NCBI GenBank assembly: GCA_944385575.1
Contig: CALWXT010000018.1
Location: 1 to 32,741, forward strand
Origin: an uncultured Flavonifractor sp.
GTDB taxonomy: Bacteria; Bacillota; Clostridia; Oscillospirales; Oscillospiraceae
Reading direction: 5' to 3'
DNA length: 32,741 bases
Shown here: in pieces, positions 15,341 through 24,357 of the stretch
How the letters are laid out: the number at the start of each line of letters is the position of its first letter
Position numbering within the stretch: position 1 is the stretch's first letter
Notes under the pieces: model-generated
Database searches by the model: none
What the model was told of the DNA's origin: nothing
The model's input: only the letters and a program-made list of their open reading frames with translations
Made by a program: the position numbers and the translations under genes

Positions 15341-18300
15341 TTATTCCGTTTCCACGGCACCGGACCAGGCGGGCAGAATGGGCCTGCTCTCTCCGTCCAA
15401 AACAAAGACCTTGGCGGTAAGGCCCTGGGCAGAAGGCACAGCCAGCTCCGCTGCCACAGCCTTCTCGCCGGCCGCCACTGTAATGGGTTCAGTGGCAGAC
15501 ACCTCAACCATACGGCCGTTTTCGTCATACAACGCAACGTAGTAGCAGGCCGTCACAGTTTCGGCGCTGTTGTTCTCAGCGCTGACTACCACACTGACCT
15601 GTCCGTCTTCCGCGGCAGCACTGGCGTAAATATGGAATTGCGTGTCCGCCTCATTCACGCCGCTCTGGACTACGGCGAAACCAATGTTGTTGGTCAACAG
15701 GTTTTCCCGGACCTGCTGTTCCTCCGTCAAATCAGCCACAGCATAGACCAGCGTACCGCTCGTCAGAACACTGGCATCACTGGTAAAGGACAGGGTGGCC
15801 ACATCGCCGGGGGCCAGGGTCTGGATGGTCTGGCTGTCCGCTACTGCCGTTCCGTCCTCGGAGCCAGCATGCAGGGAAATCGGAATATTGGTCAGGATAT
15901 CCTGTCCCCGGTTCACCACCCGCACTAACGTCTCCACGTAACCGTCGCCCAGGTCTGTAGAGGAGATCTCCTCCACAGATACGTCAGACAGCCGCAGGGT
16001 CAGTTCCGCGCTGTTGTCTGCCATATTTACGTCGTCGGCCAGCAGAGAGGTCACCTTGACGGTGACTGCCGCAGGCAGGCTCTCAGGCAGAGGCAAGTCT
16101 GCCGTCAGCAGCGCGCTGCCGCCGGGGGCCAGGGTCTCCTGCACGTAGGCGGTGCCCAATAGGGCGGCACCATCATACAGTTCGATCTGGAACAGGGAAA
16201 CGGTCTCAGTACCCTGGTTGGCCAGCTGGAGCTTTACATTCAGCATCTCGCCAGGGATCAGGGTGGTACCATCGTAGATCACATCGGTGACTGCCACATC
16301 CATGCCCGGCGTCACCTCATAGTACATCAGGTCGGCCTGCGTAATGTCATAGTCCTCACCCATGATCTGCCGGTTGGCCAGGATGGCCAGCTTCCCGCTT
16401 TTTGCGGAGACAGCGGCGGACACGTCGCTGAGATAGCCGTCCGCCTCCAGCAGGGGGAGCAGCTGGCCCCAACCGCCGTCCCTGACACTGAGATAGAGGG
16501 TGGTACTGCTGCTGTCCTCGGTGGTACCCCGGAACAGCACAGCCTCCTTGCCGCCGAAGTTCAGGGGCAGGAACCAGTCGGAGCCCTCCACCGCGGGGAC
16601 CTGGTCGCCGCCGGTGCTGCGCACCACGCCGTTGTCGTACCACCACAGCTTGCCGCAGGCGGAGACCGGCTTGCCACCGCTGCCCACCGTCTCAGAACCG
16701 GAGGCAGTCAGACGGCAAAGGGTCTGTCCGTCCTTCGTACCCACACTGTAATAGAGAACGCCGCTGCCGTCGGCGGTAAGGGCATCAACGCCGGAAATGC
16801 CTTCGGCCAGCTTGGTATACGCTTTTGTCGCCTCAGAGTACACCCAGATCTCCTGTCCGCCCTCAAAGGGACCGTTGGGGCAGTGCACAAAGGCAATCTT
16901 GATCCCCTCGCCGTCCTTCCACAGAGTAGGCAGCATATCCATGCCGTCGGCAATTCCGATGGTCTGGTACGTGTCGGCCCCCAGAATACCGTAGGCGATA
17001 TCCATGTGGCTGGCCGTCGTGTTCATATCAGCGCCGCTTTCCAGGATGTCGTCCGCTTTCATCCACAGGGCCATTGGCTGGCCGTCCACCACCTGGAGGG
17101 CGGGGGTAAAGTCAGCCGTATCGCTCCCGGTGGGAAGCAGGGCAGGCGTGCTCCAAGTGGACCCGCTGCAAATGCTGTAATAAAGGCCCGTGCGGTTCTC
17201 GTCGGTGCGGCCGGACACATCCTCCAGCCAGACAGCCGCCGTCTTTTCACCGGTGGAATCGGAGTAGGTCACCACCTGAGGCACGGTGTAGGGGTAGACA
17301 TTCCTCTTGAAGAGATTGTCGGTAATCTTGCCGTCATCCACCGTCTGCAGGGAGACAGCGTCGTTGGCCAAAAACTCGGAGGGCGCCTCCAGATAGTCCC
17401 GGCCCGCCTGGACCCACTCCACATCCGCCAGATCCAGCACCGCCATGGTAGAGAGATTGGAATTGGGCAGCAGCTGACCATCCTGATAGAGGACCAGCTC
17501 CTTGCTGTTCCAGAAAACCCACTTGCCGCTCTCATAGCCCAGGAGGCTGCCCACAAAGGCAGCGGAGGCAGTGAGGCTCCACTTGGTGTCATCGCTCTCA
17601 TAGGGGAAATTGAACTGCACCTTCAGGTTGCCGGTGCCCTGTAGTCCGCCGGAGAGGATCTTGGGATTGCCCAGCCCGTTTTCCACGGAGATGCCCAAGG
17701 TGAAGGACTGGGAATAAACACCGGGCAGAGAGGTATCCTGCGTGGTCAGCAGTCCCTCCTCATTCATCCAGGCCTGGAGCGTGCTCTGCAGGGAGGCCTT
17801 GAGGGATGCGGTGAAATACATGGGGGCGGCGCCGGCGTAATAGTTCTGGGTGTAAGACGCGCTGCCGGTGAACACCACGACGACTTTGGCAGAGGAGACC
17901 TCCGGCTTCCACTTCTCATCCAGATAGCCCTCAAAGGTACCCAGGATCTGGAACGAACCGGAGATACCCACGTTCACCTCCGTGGCCTCGGTAAGAATTC
18001 CTTTTGCCTCCGCGTCCTTAATGAAGACGTCCATGGCCGCGTTCTTGAAGTCCTTGTTGTATGTGCCGAAGGAGAGCAGGGCGTCGTTGAGGGCGTTATA
18101 GGTGTCCATGGAAAAGCCGGTGCTGTCTTCCTTGCCCTGGGCCTTGATGCCGATGGTACCCTTGATGGTGCCATCCTCCTTCAGCTCATAGCTGATGGGC
18201 AGATGTCCGTTTATCAGCTTGGTCATATCGAGGCTCAGAGTCTGGTTGTCTACCACATCCACCGTTTCGCCGCCGGGGTCCCGGATGATGGACTCGGTCT

Positions 18301-20431
18301 TGTTGCTGCCCAGATCCATACCCACAGAGGGCTGGACATCGTACTGGACAAAGATCTTGAGGGGCTGCTCCGTCACAGCGCCGTCTGCCGCCACCAGCTT
18401 GAGGTAAACGGGAATGCCCGCCTTAGGCCCCCAAAAGAAGCTGACGTCCTCGTTATAGCCCTCATGCAGCTCCTGGCTCCAGCCAGTGGACTGGCACAGC
18501 CAGGCCTGTCCTTCCCCGTGGCCGTTCCAGTCCACGCTCAGGTAGACGGTCCGGTTATGCCACCGCTCGGTGTTGACGGTGACCAGCTCCGACTCCAGCA
18601 TCAGGTTGGAATAGCAGATAAAGCTGCCCGAAGATTTATCCAACAGGGCAGCCTGGACGATGGGGCCATCCTGCTCCGAGCGGTAGAGGTAGACGTTGTT
18701 GCTGGCGCCGATCTGGTTTCCGGGGAGCACATAGGTGCGATAGCCGGCCTTGGAGATGGTGACATCGGGGGGATTTTCTTTGTCAATCTCCAGGGTAATG
18801 TAGTTTTTACCTTCGGTGTTGTAAGTCTTTCCATTTACCTCCACCGTAAAGCCGGTGGGGATGGGATATTCCTTGTTATCCGGGTCGAAGATGCGGATGG
18901 TACGCTTGACGGTTGTACTCTCGTACACCGGCTTCTCCCCCGTGGGCGGATGGTTGAAGCCCAGGCAGTGGAGGTTCGCGTTGCTCAGGGTCTGCTTGCT
19001 GGTTGAACCGGGGATCTTCTCCCAGTCCTCCTCGCTGCCCTCATAGTAGACATGGGCGATCTTCCTGCAGCCGGAAAAGGCATAATTATCAATCGTAGTG
19101 ACCGACGCAGGGATGTAGACGAAGGTCAGCTTGCTGCTGCTGAACGCATAATTGGGAATATGCGTCACGCCGTCGGGAACCACCGCCTTGGAAATATAGC
19201 TGCCGTCAAACATACTTGAGGCGTTGTCCCCCATCGCTCCGCCGGGGAGGGTGCCGGTGCCGGTGAGACCCTCGCACATCGCATAGATGGAACTGCCCAC
19301 CTCCTCCAGGCTGGAGGGCCAGGCGGGCTGGCTGGTAAGACCGCTGGCCAGGAACACGCCGTCGCTCAGCTTCCGCAGGCCGTCCGGTAGCGTCACCTGG
19401 GTCAGGGACGTGCACTCCATAAAGGCCCGGTTGCCGATCCACTCCAGTCCGGCGGGGAAGCTCACCGACGAAAGGGCGCTGCAATAGGCAAAGGAATATT
19501 CGCCGATCTCTTTGATGCCGGCGGGGATGGTGACGCTGGTCAAATTCCGACAGTATTGAAACGTCTTGTCTGGAATGGTCGTCCAGCTCTCCGGGATCTT
19601 CACGCTGGTGACGTCCAGCCCACTAAAAACCCCATAGCCTACATCGGTCAGGCTCTCGGGCAGGATCAGGCTGCCTGTGAACGCGCAGTCGGAGAATGCT
19701 TCGTCCCCTACCGACTTCAGGCCATCCGGCAGGGAAAGCCCACCCTGAAACCGACAGCCGTAAAAGGCCCGGTTGGTGATCTGGGTGGTGCCGGCGGGGA
19801 CAGTCAGACCATGACGGAAAAAATTGCCGCCGAAGGCCCGCTCCCCCATAGACGGCCAGCGGGCAGGCAGGGTCAGGGTGCCGTAGAGTTCCTGACTGGT
19901 GTCCATATCGCCGTTCACAAAGCCGGTTTTCTGGCAGGCATAATAAAAGGCACAGGTGCCCACGCTGGTTACCCCGCTGGGAATGGTAATATTCTCTATC
20001 TTGTAGGTCGAGGCAAAGGCATAGTCGCCGATGGACTCCAGCTTGCTGGGCAGGTTTACCTCAGCGATGTACACGTCGTTGCAGGGCTGGAACATCCGGT
20101 AAAACGCATAGCTGCCGATGTGGGTTATGTCATCGCTGAGTACCAGCGTCTTGATGGCATAATTATATTGATTCCATTCCGGCAGCTTGGAGGTACTGTA
20201 ATCGAACATCTCTCCCGCGCCGCTGATAGTGAGCACGCCATCTGTGCTCAGCGTCCAGGTAAGGTTGGTACCGCACAGGCCGCTCATCTCCTCCGGGATC
20301 GAGGCGGCCTGAAGCTGGACCTCCTCTCCGGTAGATTTCTCCGCCGGCTCCAGTGCCAGAGCCGGGGCCGGCAGCAGCCCCAGCAGTAAACACAGGATCA
20401 GGAAACCCGCCGCAAATCTTCTCTTCTTCAC
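15341..20431 (-). CDS. Large secreted BspA-type LRR / CARDB surface protein
   Basis: A 1696-aa secreted protein. After a signal peptide (to about residue 27) comes an N-terminal cap with GTNLTWTLSTDGVLTISGAG, then many BspA-type leucine-rich repeats (about 95-470) of the form IGSYAFYR, SVGTCAFYY, IGNRAFMEC and LPDGLRKLSDGVF. A carboxypeptidase-regulatory-like segment (about 500-590), a long middle region with propeller-like repeats (about 1050-1350), two CARDB-like domains (about 1377-1580) and a final Ig-like domain follow. No LPXTG motif, SLH domain or C-terminal membrane helix is present, so it may be released or held non-covalently. It starts with GTG behind AGAGGAG. BspA-type proteins are known for host or extracellular matrix binding; a role in adhesion is inferred. 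Confidence 0.85.
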   Translation of the reverse strand: MKKRRFAAGFLILCLLLGLLPAPALALEPAEKSTGEEVQLQAASIPEEMSGLCGTNLTWTLSTDGVLTISGAGEMFDYSTSKLPEWNQYNYAIKTLVLSDDITHIGSYAFYRMFQPCNDVYIAEVNLPSKLESIGDYAFASTYKIENITIPSGVTSVGTCAFYYACQKTGFVNGDMDTSQELYGTLTLPARWPSMGERAFGGNFFRHGLTVPAGTTQITNRAFYGCRFQGGLSLPDGLKSVGDEAFSDCAFTGSLILPESLTDVGYGVFSGLDVTSVKIPESWTTIPDKTFQYCRNLTSVTIPAGIKEIGEYSFAYCSALSSVSFPAGLEWIGNRAFMECTSLTQVTLPDGLRKLSDGVFLASGLTSQPAWPSSLEEVGSSIYAMCEGLTGTGTLPGGAMGDNASSMFDGSYISKAVVPDGVTHIPNYAFSSSKLTFVYIPASVTTIDNYAFSGCRKIAHVYYEGSEEDWEKIPGSTSKQTLSNANLHCLGFNHPPTGEKPVYESTTVKRTIRIFDPDNKEYPIPTGFTVEVNGKTYNTEGKNYITLEIDKENPPDVTISKAGYRTYVLPGNQIGASNNVYLYRSEQDGPIVQAALLDKSSGSFICYSNLMLESELVTVNTERWHNRTVYLSVDWNGHGEGQAWLCQSTGWSQELHEGYNEDVSFFWGPKAGIPVYLKLVAADGAVTEQPLKIFVQYDVQPSVGMDLGSNKTESIIRDPGGETVDVVDNQTLSLDMTKLINGHLPISYELKEDGTIKGTIGIKAQGKEDSTGFSMDTYNALNDALLSFGTYNKDFKNAAMDVFIKDAEAKGILTEATEVNVGISGSFQILGTFEGYLDEKWKPEVSSAKVVVVFTGSASYTQNYYAGAAPMYFTASLKASLQSTLQAWMNEEGLLTTQDTSLPGVYSQSFTLGISVENGLGNPKILSGGLQGTGNLKVQFNFPYESDDTKWSLTASAAFVGSLLGYESGKWVFWNSKELVLYQDGQLLPNSNLSTMAVLDLADVEWVQAGRDYLEAPSEFLANDAVSLQTVDDGKITDNLFKRNVYPYTVPQVVTYSDSTGEKTAAVWLEDVSGRTDENRTGLYYSICSGSTWSTPALLPTGSDTADFTPALQVVDGQPMALWMKADDILESGADMNTTASHMDIAYGILGADTYQTIGIADGMDMLPTLWKDGEGIKIAFVHCPNGPFEGGQEIWVYSEATKAYTKLAEGISGVDALTADGSGVLYYSVGTKDGQTLCRLTASGSETVGSGGKPVSACGKLWWYDNGVVRSTGGDQVPAVEGSDWFLPLNFGGKEAVLFRGTTEDSSSTTLYLSVRDGGWGQLLPLLEADGYLSDVSAAVSAKSGKLAILANRQIMGEDYDITQADLMYYEVTPGMDVAVTDVIYDGTTLIPGEMLNVKLQLANQGTETVSLFQIELYDGAALLGTAYVQETLAPGGSALLTADLPLPESLPAAVTVKVTSLLADDVNMADNSAELTLRLSDVSVEEISSTDLGDGYVETLVRVVNRGQDILTNIPISLHAGSEDGTAVADSQTIQTLAPGDVATLSFTSDASVLTSGTLVYAVADLTEEQQVRENLLTNNIGFAVVQSGVNEADTQFHIYASAAAEDGQVSVVVSAENNSAETVTACYYVALYDENGRMVEVSATEPITVAAGEKAVAAELAVPSAQGLTAKVFVLDGESRPILPAWSGAVETE

Positions 20432-20473
20432 AACGCGTCATCTCCTCTGTATGCTTCGGCTTACGTTGATTTT

Positions 20474-20502
20474 ATCCTATCACCCTTTTACATAAAATGC
20501 AA
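20474..20502 (-). promoter_or_regulatory. Promoter of the LRR/CARDB gene
   Basis: Reverse-strand -35 TTGCAT (20497-20502) and -10 TAGGAT (20474-20479) with a 17-base spacer, in an AT-rich stretch. Confidence 0.65.
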
Positions 20503-20542
20503 ATTTATCTAGTTCTTATTTTTAGCGGAAATGATAACCGAT

Positions 20543-20582
20543 AAAAAACAGGATGGAAATCTTCGTTTCCATCCTGTTTTTT
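20543..20582 (-). terminator. Terminator of the uppP-ftsK operon
   Basis: A 17-base perfect stem (20543-20559 with 20566-20582) with a 6-base loop, ending in a run of T on the reverse strand directly after the ftsK stop codon. Confidence 0.92.
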
Positions 20583-20587
20583 GATCA

Positions 20588-23290
20588 TCAGGAATCCATA
20601 TCAAAGGGCGGAAGATCCCGGCTCTGGGGAATGGCGTCCCCCTCGAATTCCAGCTCGTCAGGAACGGGCTCAGAGACACCGGCAGCCATGTCCTGTTTGA
20701 ACTGCATCTCCTGCCACTGCTCCTTGGTAATGAGCACCTGGCGGGGCTTGGAACCCTCAAAGGGGCCTACCACACCCTTCTCCTCCATCTGGTCTACCAG
20801 GCGGGCGGCGCGGGAATAGCCCAGCTTCAGGCGGCGCTGGAGCATGGACACCGAAGCCATACCGGTCTCCACCACCACCTCGATGGCAGAGGGCAACAGC
20901 TCGTCATAGTCATCGCCCACTTCCTCAGGGGCAGAACCTCCCACACCCTTGCTCCCCTTCTCTTTCTCGGCAGCGTGCTGCTCGATGTCGTGGATGATCT
21001 CCTGATCGTACTCGGCGGTGCCGCTGTTCTGTTTGATAAAGCCCACCACGGCAGCCACCTCCTCGTCAGAGATGAGGCAGCCCTGGACACGCTGGGGCTT
21101 GCCGGTACCCAGGGGGAAATAGAGCATGTCGCCCCGGCCAACCAGCTTTTCCGCACCGGTGGTGTCCAGGATGATACGTGACTCCAGAGAGGAGGCCACG
21201 GCAAAGGCGATGCGGCTGGGGATATTGGCCTTCATCAGGCCGGTGATGACGTCGGCAGAAGGCCGCTGGGTGGCAATGATCAGGTGCATACCAGCGGCAC
21301 GGCCCATCTGTGCCACGCGGCAGATGGATTCCTCCACCTCTTTGGCAGCCACCAGCATCAGGTCGGCCAGCTCGTCGATGACCACCACGATCTGGGGCAT
21401 CTTCTCCATGCCCTCGGTTTTGGCAGCGTGGGCGTTGTAGCTGGCCAGATCCCGGACGCCCACCTCGGAGAAAGCCCGGTAGCGCTTCATCATCTCCACC
21501 ACCGCCCACTGGAGGGCGCCCGCAGCCTTCTTGGGGTCGGTGACTACAGGGATGAGCAGATGAGGGATGCCGTTATAAATGCCCAGCTCCACCATTTTAG
21601 GGTCCACCATGATGAGGCGGACTTCCTCCGGCGTGGCCTTGTACAGCAGAGAGATGATGAGGGAGTTGGTACACACCGACTTACCGGAGCCGGTGGTGCC
21701 GGCGATGAGCAGATGGGGCAGCTTGGCGATGTTGCCCACGATATTGTTGTTGCCGATATCCCGGCCCACAGCAAAGGACACCTTGGATGGGTTGTCCCGG
21801 AACTCCCGGGAATCGATCACGTCGTGGATATGCACCGGAGAGACCAGCTTATTGGGCACCTCGATACCCACCATGGAGATCTTGTCCGGAATGGGTGCGA
21901 TGCGCACGCCGGTGGCGCCCAGGGCCAGAGCGATGTCATCGGCCAGATTGGTCAGCTTGTTCAGGCGCACACCCTGATCCAGCTCCACCTCATACCGGGT
22001 GACCGAGGGGCCCCGGGTGACGTTGACAATGGCGGCGTCGATGCCAAAGGAGCGGATGGTGTCGGACAGACGGGTCTGGTTGGCCCGCAGCTCCCCTGCC
22101 ACGTCGGCGCCGGAGACACCGTCTCCCTCCTCCAGCAGAGACACAGGAGGATAATGGTAAACCGGGGTGCTCTCCCCCATGCTCCGCTCGATATCCTGGG
22201 CCACCTCGGCGGCGGCCTGGGCGGTCTCCTCCCGCCGGGCTTTGGCAGAGGACACCGCCGGCTCCCGCTGGATTTCTGGCATGGGCGGTACAGGCTTCGG
22301 CGGCTCGACAGGCGCGGGGGCGGGCGTCTCCACCTCCGCTGCCGGCTCGGCAGGAATGGGTTCCACCGGGGCGGGCTGCTCCAGAACAGGCTCCGCCGCC
22401 GGAGCGGCAGGCTCCTCCTGCCCGCTCACACCGTTCACCCCGGCCAGCACCTGATCGGGGGAAGGCACGGAGGCCTTGCGATTGAAAAAGTGAGCTTTCT
22501 TCTCCACCGGCTTGGGCTCCGTCCGCTTGCCCACCAGAGGACCATCATCCACCGGAATATCGATCTGGGGCGTCTCCTGCCGTCTGGGGGCAGGAGTGGC
22601 AGGCTCAGGCTCGGGGGCGGGACGGCGCTTCTCCCGGGGACGGGGCTCAGGCAGTTCCTCTTCCTCATACTCCACCCGGGGACGGGAGCGGAGCTGATCC
22701 ACAATGGTCACCGGAGAGACCCGGAAGGCCACCATCAGCATGATAAGGGCGGCCAGGACAAGAATGATCCCCGCCCCGATCTTGCTGAATACCGCCGTCA
22801 GAGCCAGGGCCGTGACGCCGCTGACCACGCCGCCGCTCCGGAGTGCCTCACCCTGCGTCCACAGTGTCTTGACCAGCTCCAGATTCCAGGCATAGGGTCC
22901 TTTGGCCAGGATCAGATGGAGCAGACAGCCAAAAAAGACCGGAGTAAGCAGCGCACAGCACACCCGGAAACGCACCGGGCGGCCCCGGTGGAACAGCAGG
23001 ATGCCGCTGGCTACCAGCAGCATGGGCGGCAGCAGCCAGTAGCCATAGCCGATGAGTCCTTTGACCAGGCCGCAGAAGAAGTCAATGAAAATTGCCTGGA
23101 TATGAAAGTAGCCGAAAGCGGAAAAGATGGCCAGCAGCAGGCACACCACCGCTCCCACCTCCCGGCGGACCGGCTTGGGGGCAGGCGCCTTCTTGCGGCT
23201 GCCGGAAGAGCGGGATGAGGACGCCGTCGTGCGTCCTTTCCCGGACGCGGCTCGCTTCCCGCCCGTATTCTTCTTGGGTGCTGTGGCCAA
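20588..23290 (-). CDS. ftsK: FtsK/SpoIIIE family DNA translocase
   Basis: A 900-aa septal DNA pump that clears chromosomal DNA from the closing division septum or into the forespore. The basic N-terminus is followed by membrane segments at about 45-190, a Pro/Glu/Ala-rich linker (205-345), the alpha/beta motor with Walker A GTTGSGKS at 531-538 and Walker B region VVVIDELADLMLVA, and a C-terminal gamma winged helix (from about 825; MASVSMLQRRLKLGYSRAAR) that reads KOPS/SRS-type sequences. Length is normal. It starts with TTG at 23288-23290 behind AAAGGA; the start could lie elsewhere. It lies 38 bases after uppP. SpoIIIE and FtsK (SftA) roles cannot be separated here, but the membrane segments favour SpoIIIE-type. 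Confidence 0.93.
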   Translation of the reverse strand: MATAPKKNTGGKRAASGKGRTTASSSRSSGSRKKAPAPKPVRREVGAVVCLLLAIFSAFGYFHIQAIFIDFFCGLVKGLIGYGYWLLPPMLLVASGILLFHRGRPVRFRVCCALLTPVFFGCLLHLILAKGPYAWNLELVKTLWTQGEALRSGGVVSGVTALALTAVFSKIGAGIILVLAALIMLMVAFRVSPVTIVDQLRSRPRVEYEEEELPEPRPREKRRPAPEPEPATPAPRRQETPQIDIPVDDGPLVGKRTEPKPVEKKAHFFNRKASVPSPDQVLAGVNGVSGQEEPAAPAAEPVLEQPAPVEPIPAEPAAEVETPAPAPVEPPKPVPPMPEIQREPAVSSAKARREETAQAAAEVAQDIERSMGESTPVYHYPPVSLLEEGDGVSGADVAGELRANQTRLSDTIRSFGIDAAIVNVTRGPSVTRYEVELDQGVRLNKLTNLADDIALALGATGVRIAPIPDKISMVGIEVPNKLVSPVHIHDVIDSREFRDNPSKVSFAVGRDIGNNNIVGNIAKLPHLLIAGTTGSGKSVCTNSLIISLLYKATPEEVRLIMVDPKMVELGIYNGIPHLLIPVVTDPKKAAGALQWAVVEMMKRYRAFSEVGVRDLASYNAHAAKTEGMEKMPQIVVVIDELADLMLVAAKEVEESICRVAQMGRAAGMHLIIATQRPSADVITGLMKANIPSRIAFAVASSLESRIILDTTGAEKLVGRGDMLYFPLGTGKPQRVQGCLISDEEVAAVVGFIKQNSGTAEYDQEIIHDIEQHAAEKEKGSKGVGGSAPEEVGDDYDELLPSAIEVVVETGMASVSMLQRRLKLGYSRAARLVDQMEEKGVVGPFEGSKPRQVLITKEQWQEMQFKQDMAAGVSEPVPDELEFEGDAIPQSRDLPPFDMDS

Positions 23291-23328
23291 CTCGATCAGA
23301 TCCTTTCAGGGTATTTCTTACGTAACGA

Positions 23329-24177
23329 TCAGCCCATCGCCATCTTTACGATGCCGGCGATCAGGCTGCCCAGGCCCACGGCCCAGCAGTAGTAGGCGAA
23401 CTTGCCGAACTTGCCCTTGTCAGACAGGCTCTTGACCAGCCGGATGGCAAAGTAACCCACCACGGCAGCCACAACCACGCCTACAATGTACATGGGCAGT
23501 TCCTCCATGTTGATACCCGCGTCCACCGCGTCCTTGATCTCCAGGATATTGGCACCCAGGATGGCGGGCAGGGACATAAGGAAGGAGAAGCGCACGGCAA
23601 AGGAGCGGTCAAAGCCCCGCAGCATGCCCACGGAAATGGTGGTGCCCGAGCGGGACAGGCCGGGAATCACCGCCAGCGCCTGGCCGCAACCCACAATGAG
23701 GGCATCCACAAGGGTGGCGTTTCGGACCGTTTTATGCCCCTTGGCCAGCCGGTCGGAGAAAAACAGGATAAAGCCGGTGGCCATCAGCGCGCAGGACACC
23801 ATGATGGAATTGGAGAACAGTTTGTTCACCGCATCCTGAAGCAGCACCATGACAAACAGGGGCAGAGTGGCAATGATAATGAGCATCACCATCCGCCGGG
23901 CGGGCGGCGGCGTTACGCCGGTATCCTTCTTCCCTGCCAGGGCCGCGATCCCAAGAAAGAATTCCCGGATCATATCCAAGATATCCCGCCAGTAAACCAC
24001 ACACACCGAGATAAAGGTACCAAAGTGGAGCAGGACCGTAAAGAACATGTACTTTTCCTCTACGTTCTCCATGCCAAAGAATGTCTGAAACAAGGCCAGG
24101 TGGCCGGAGCTGGAGATGGGCAGGAACTCCGCCACGCCCTGGATAATCCCCATTAGGATGGACAGCAGATAAGTCAA
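23329..24177 (-). CDS. uppP: Undecaprenyl-diphosphatase
   Basis: UppP (BacA) is a membrane phosphatase that converts undecaprenyl diphosphate to the monophosphate carrier lipid used for cell-wall synthesis, and gives some bacitracin resistance. The two active-site signatures are present: QGVAEFLPISSSGHL near the N-terminus and VIPGLSRSGTTISVGML in the middle, among about eight membrane segments. I place the start at the TTG at 24175-24177 because GGAGG lies eight bases upstream and the protein then begins just before the first helix, as in relatives (282 aa). An in-frame ATG at 24210 would give 293 aa but has no ribosome binding site. It is probably co-transcribed with ftsK. Confidence 0.93.
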   Translation of the reverse strand: MTYLLSILMGIIQGVAEFLPISSSGHLALFQTFFGMENVEEKYMFFTVLLHFGTFISVCVVYWRDILDMIREFFLGIAALAGKKDTGVTPPPARRMVMLIIIATLPLFVMVLLQDAVNKLFSNSIMVSCALMATGFILFFSDRLAKGHKTVRNATLVDALIVGCGQALAVIPGLSRSGTTISVGMLRGFDRSFAVRFSFLMSLPAILGANILEIKDAVDAGINMEELPMYIVGVVVAAVVGYFAIRLVKSLSDKGKFGKFAYYCWAVGLGSLIAGIVKMAMG

Positions 24178-24294
24178 TGTAATTCCCTCCATGACGATAC
24201 TTTTGGACATACATATTTATATTACCATACCCTGCGGGATATTTCCATCCTTTTCTTTTATGTCAACAGAACTGACCGGTTTTCCCCCGTTCTA

Positions 24295-24322
24295 TTGACA
24301 CGATACCCTGTTCCGTTATAAT
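24295..24322 (+). promoter_or_regulatory. Phosphoketolase promoter
   Basis: Perfect -35 TTGACA (24295-24300) and -10 TATAAT (24317-24322) with a 16-base spacer: the strongest promoter in the window. No operator such as a cre site is evident next to it. Confidence 0.9.
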
Positions 24323-24357
24323 GAAAGTACCATTTCTGCCATAAGGAGGCCGTCAGT

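Noticed and set aside
21284-23218. 644-codon open frame antisense to ftsK
   Set aside because: His/Gly/Arg-rich translation typical of an antisense shadow; ftsK motifs on the other strand are unmistakable.
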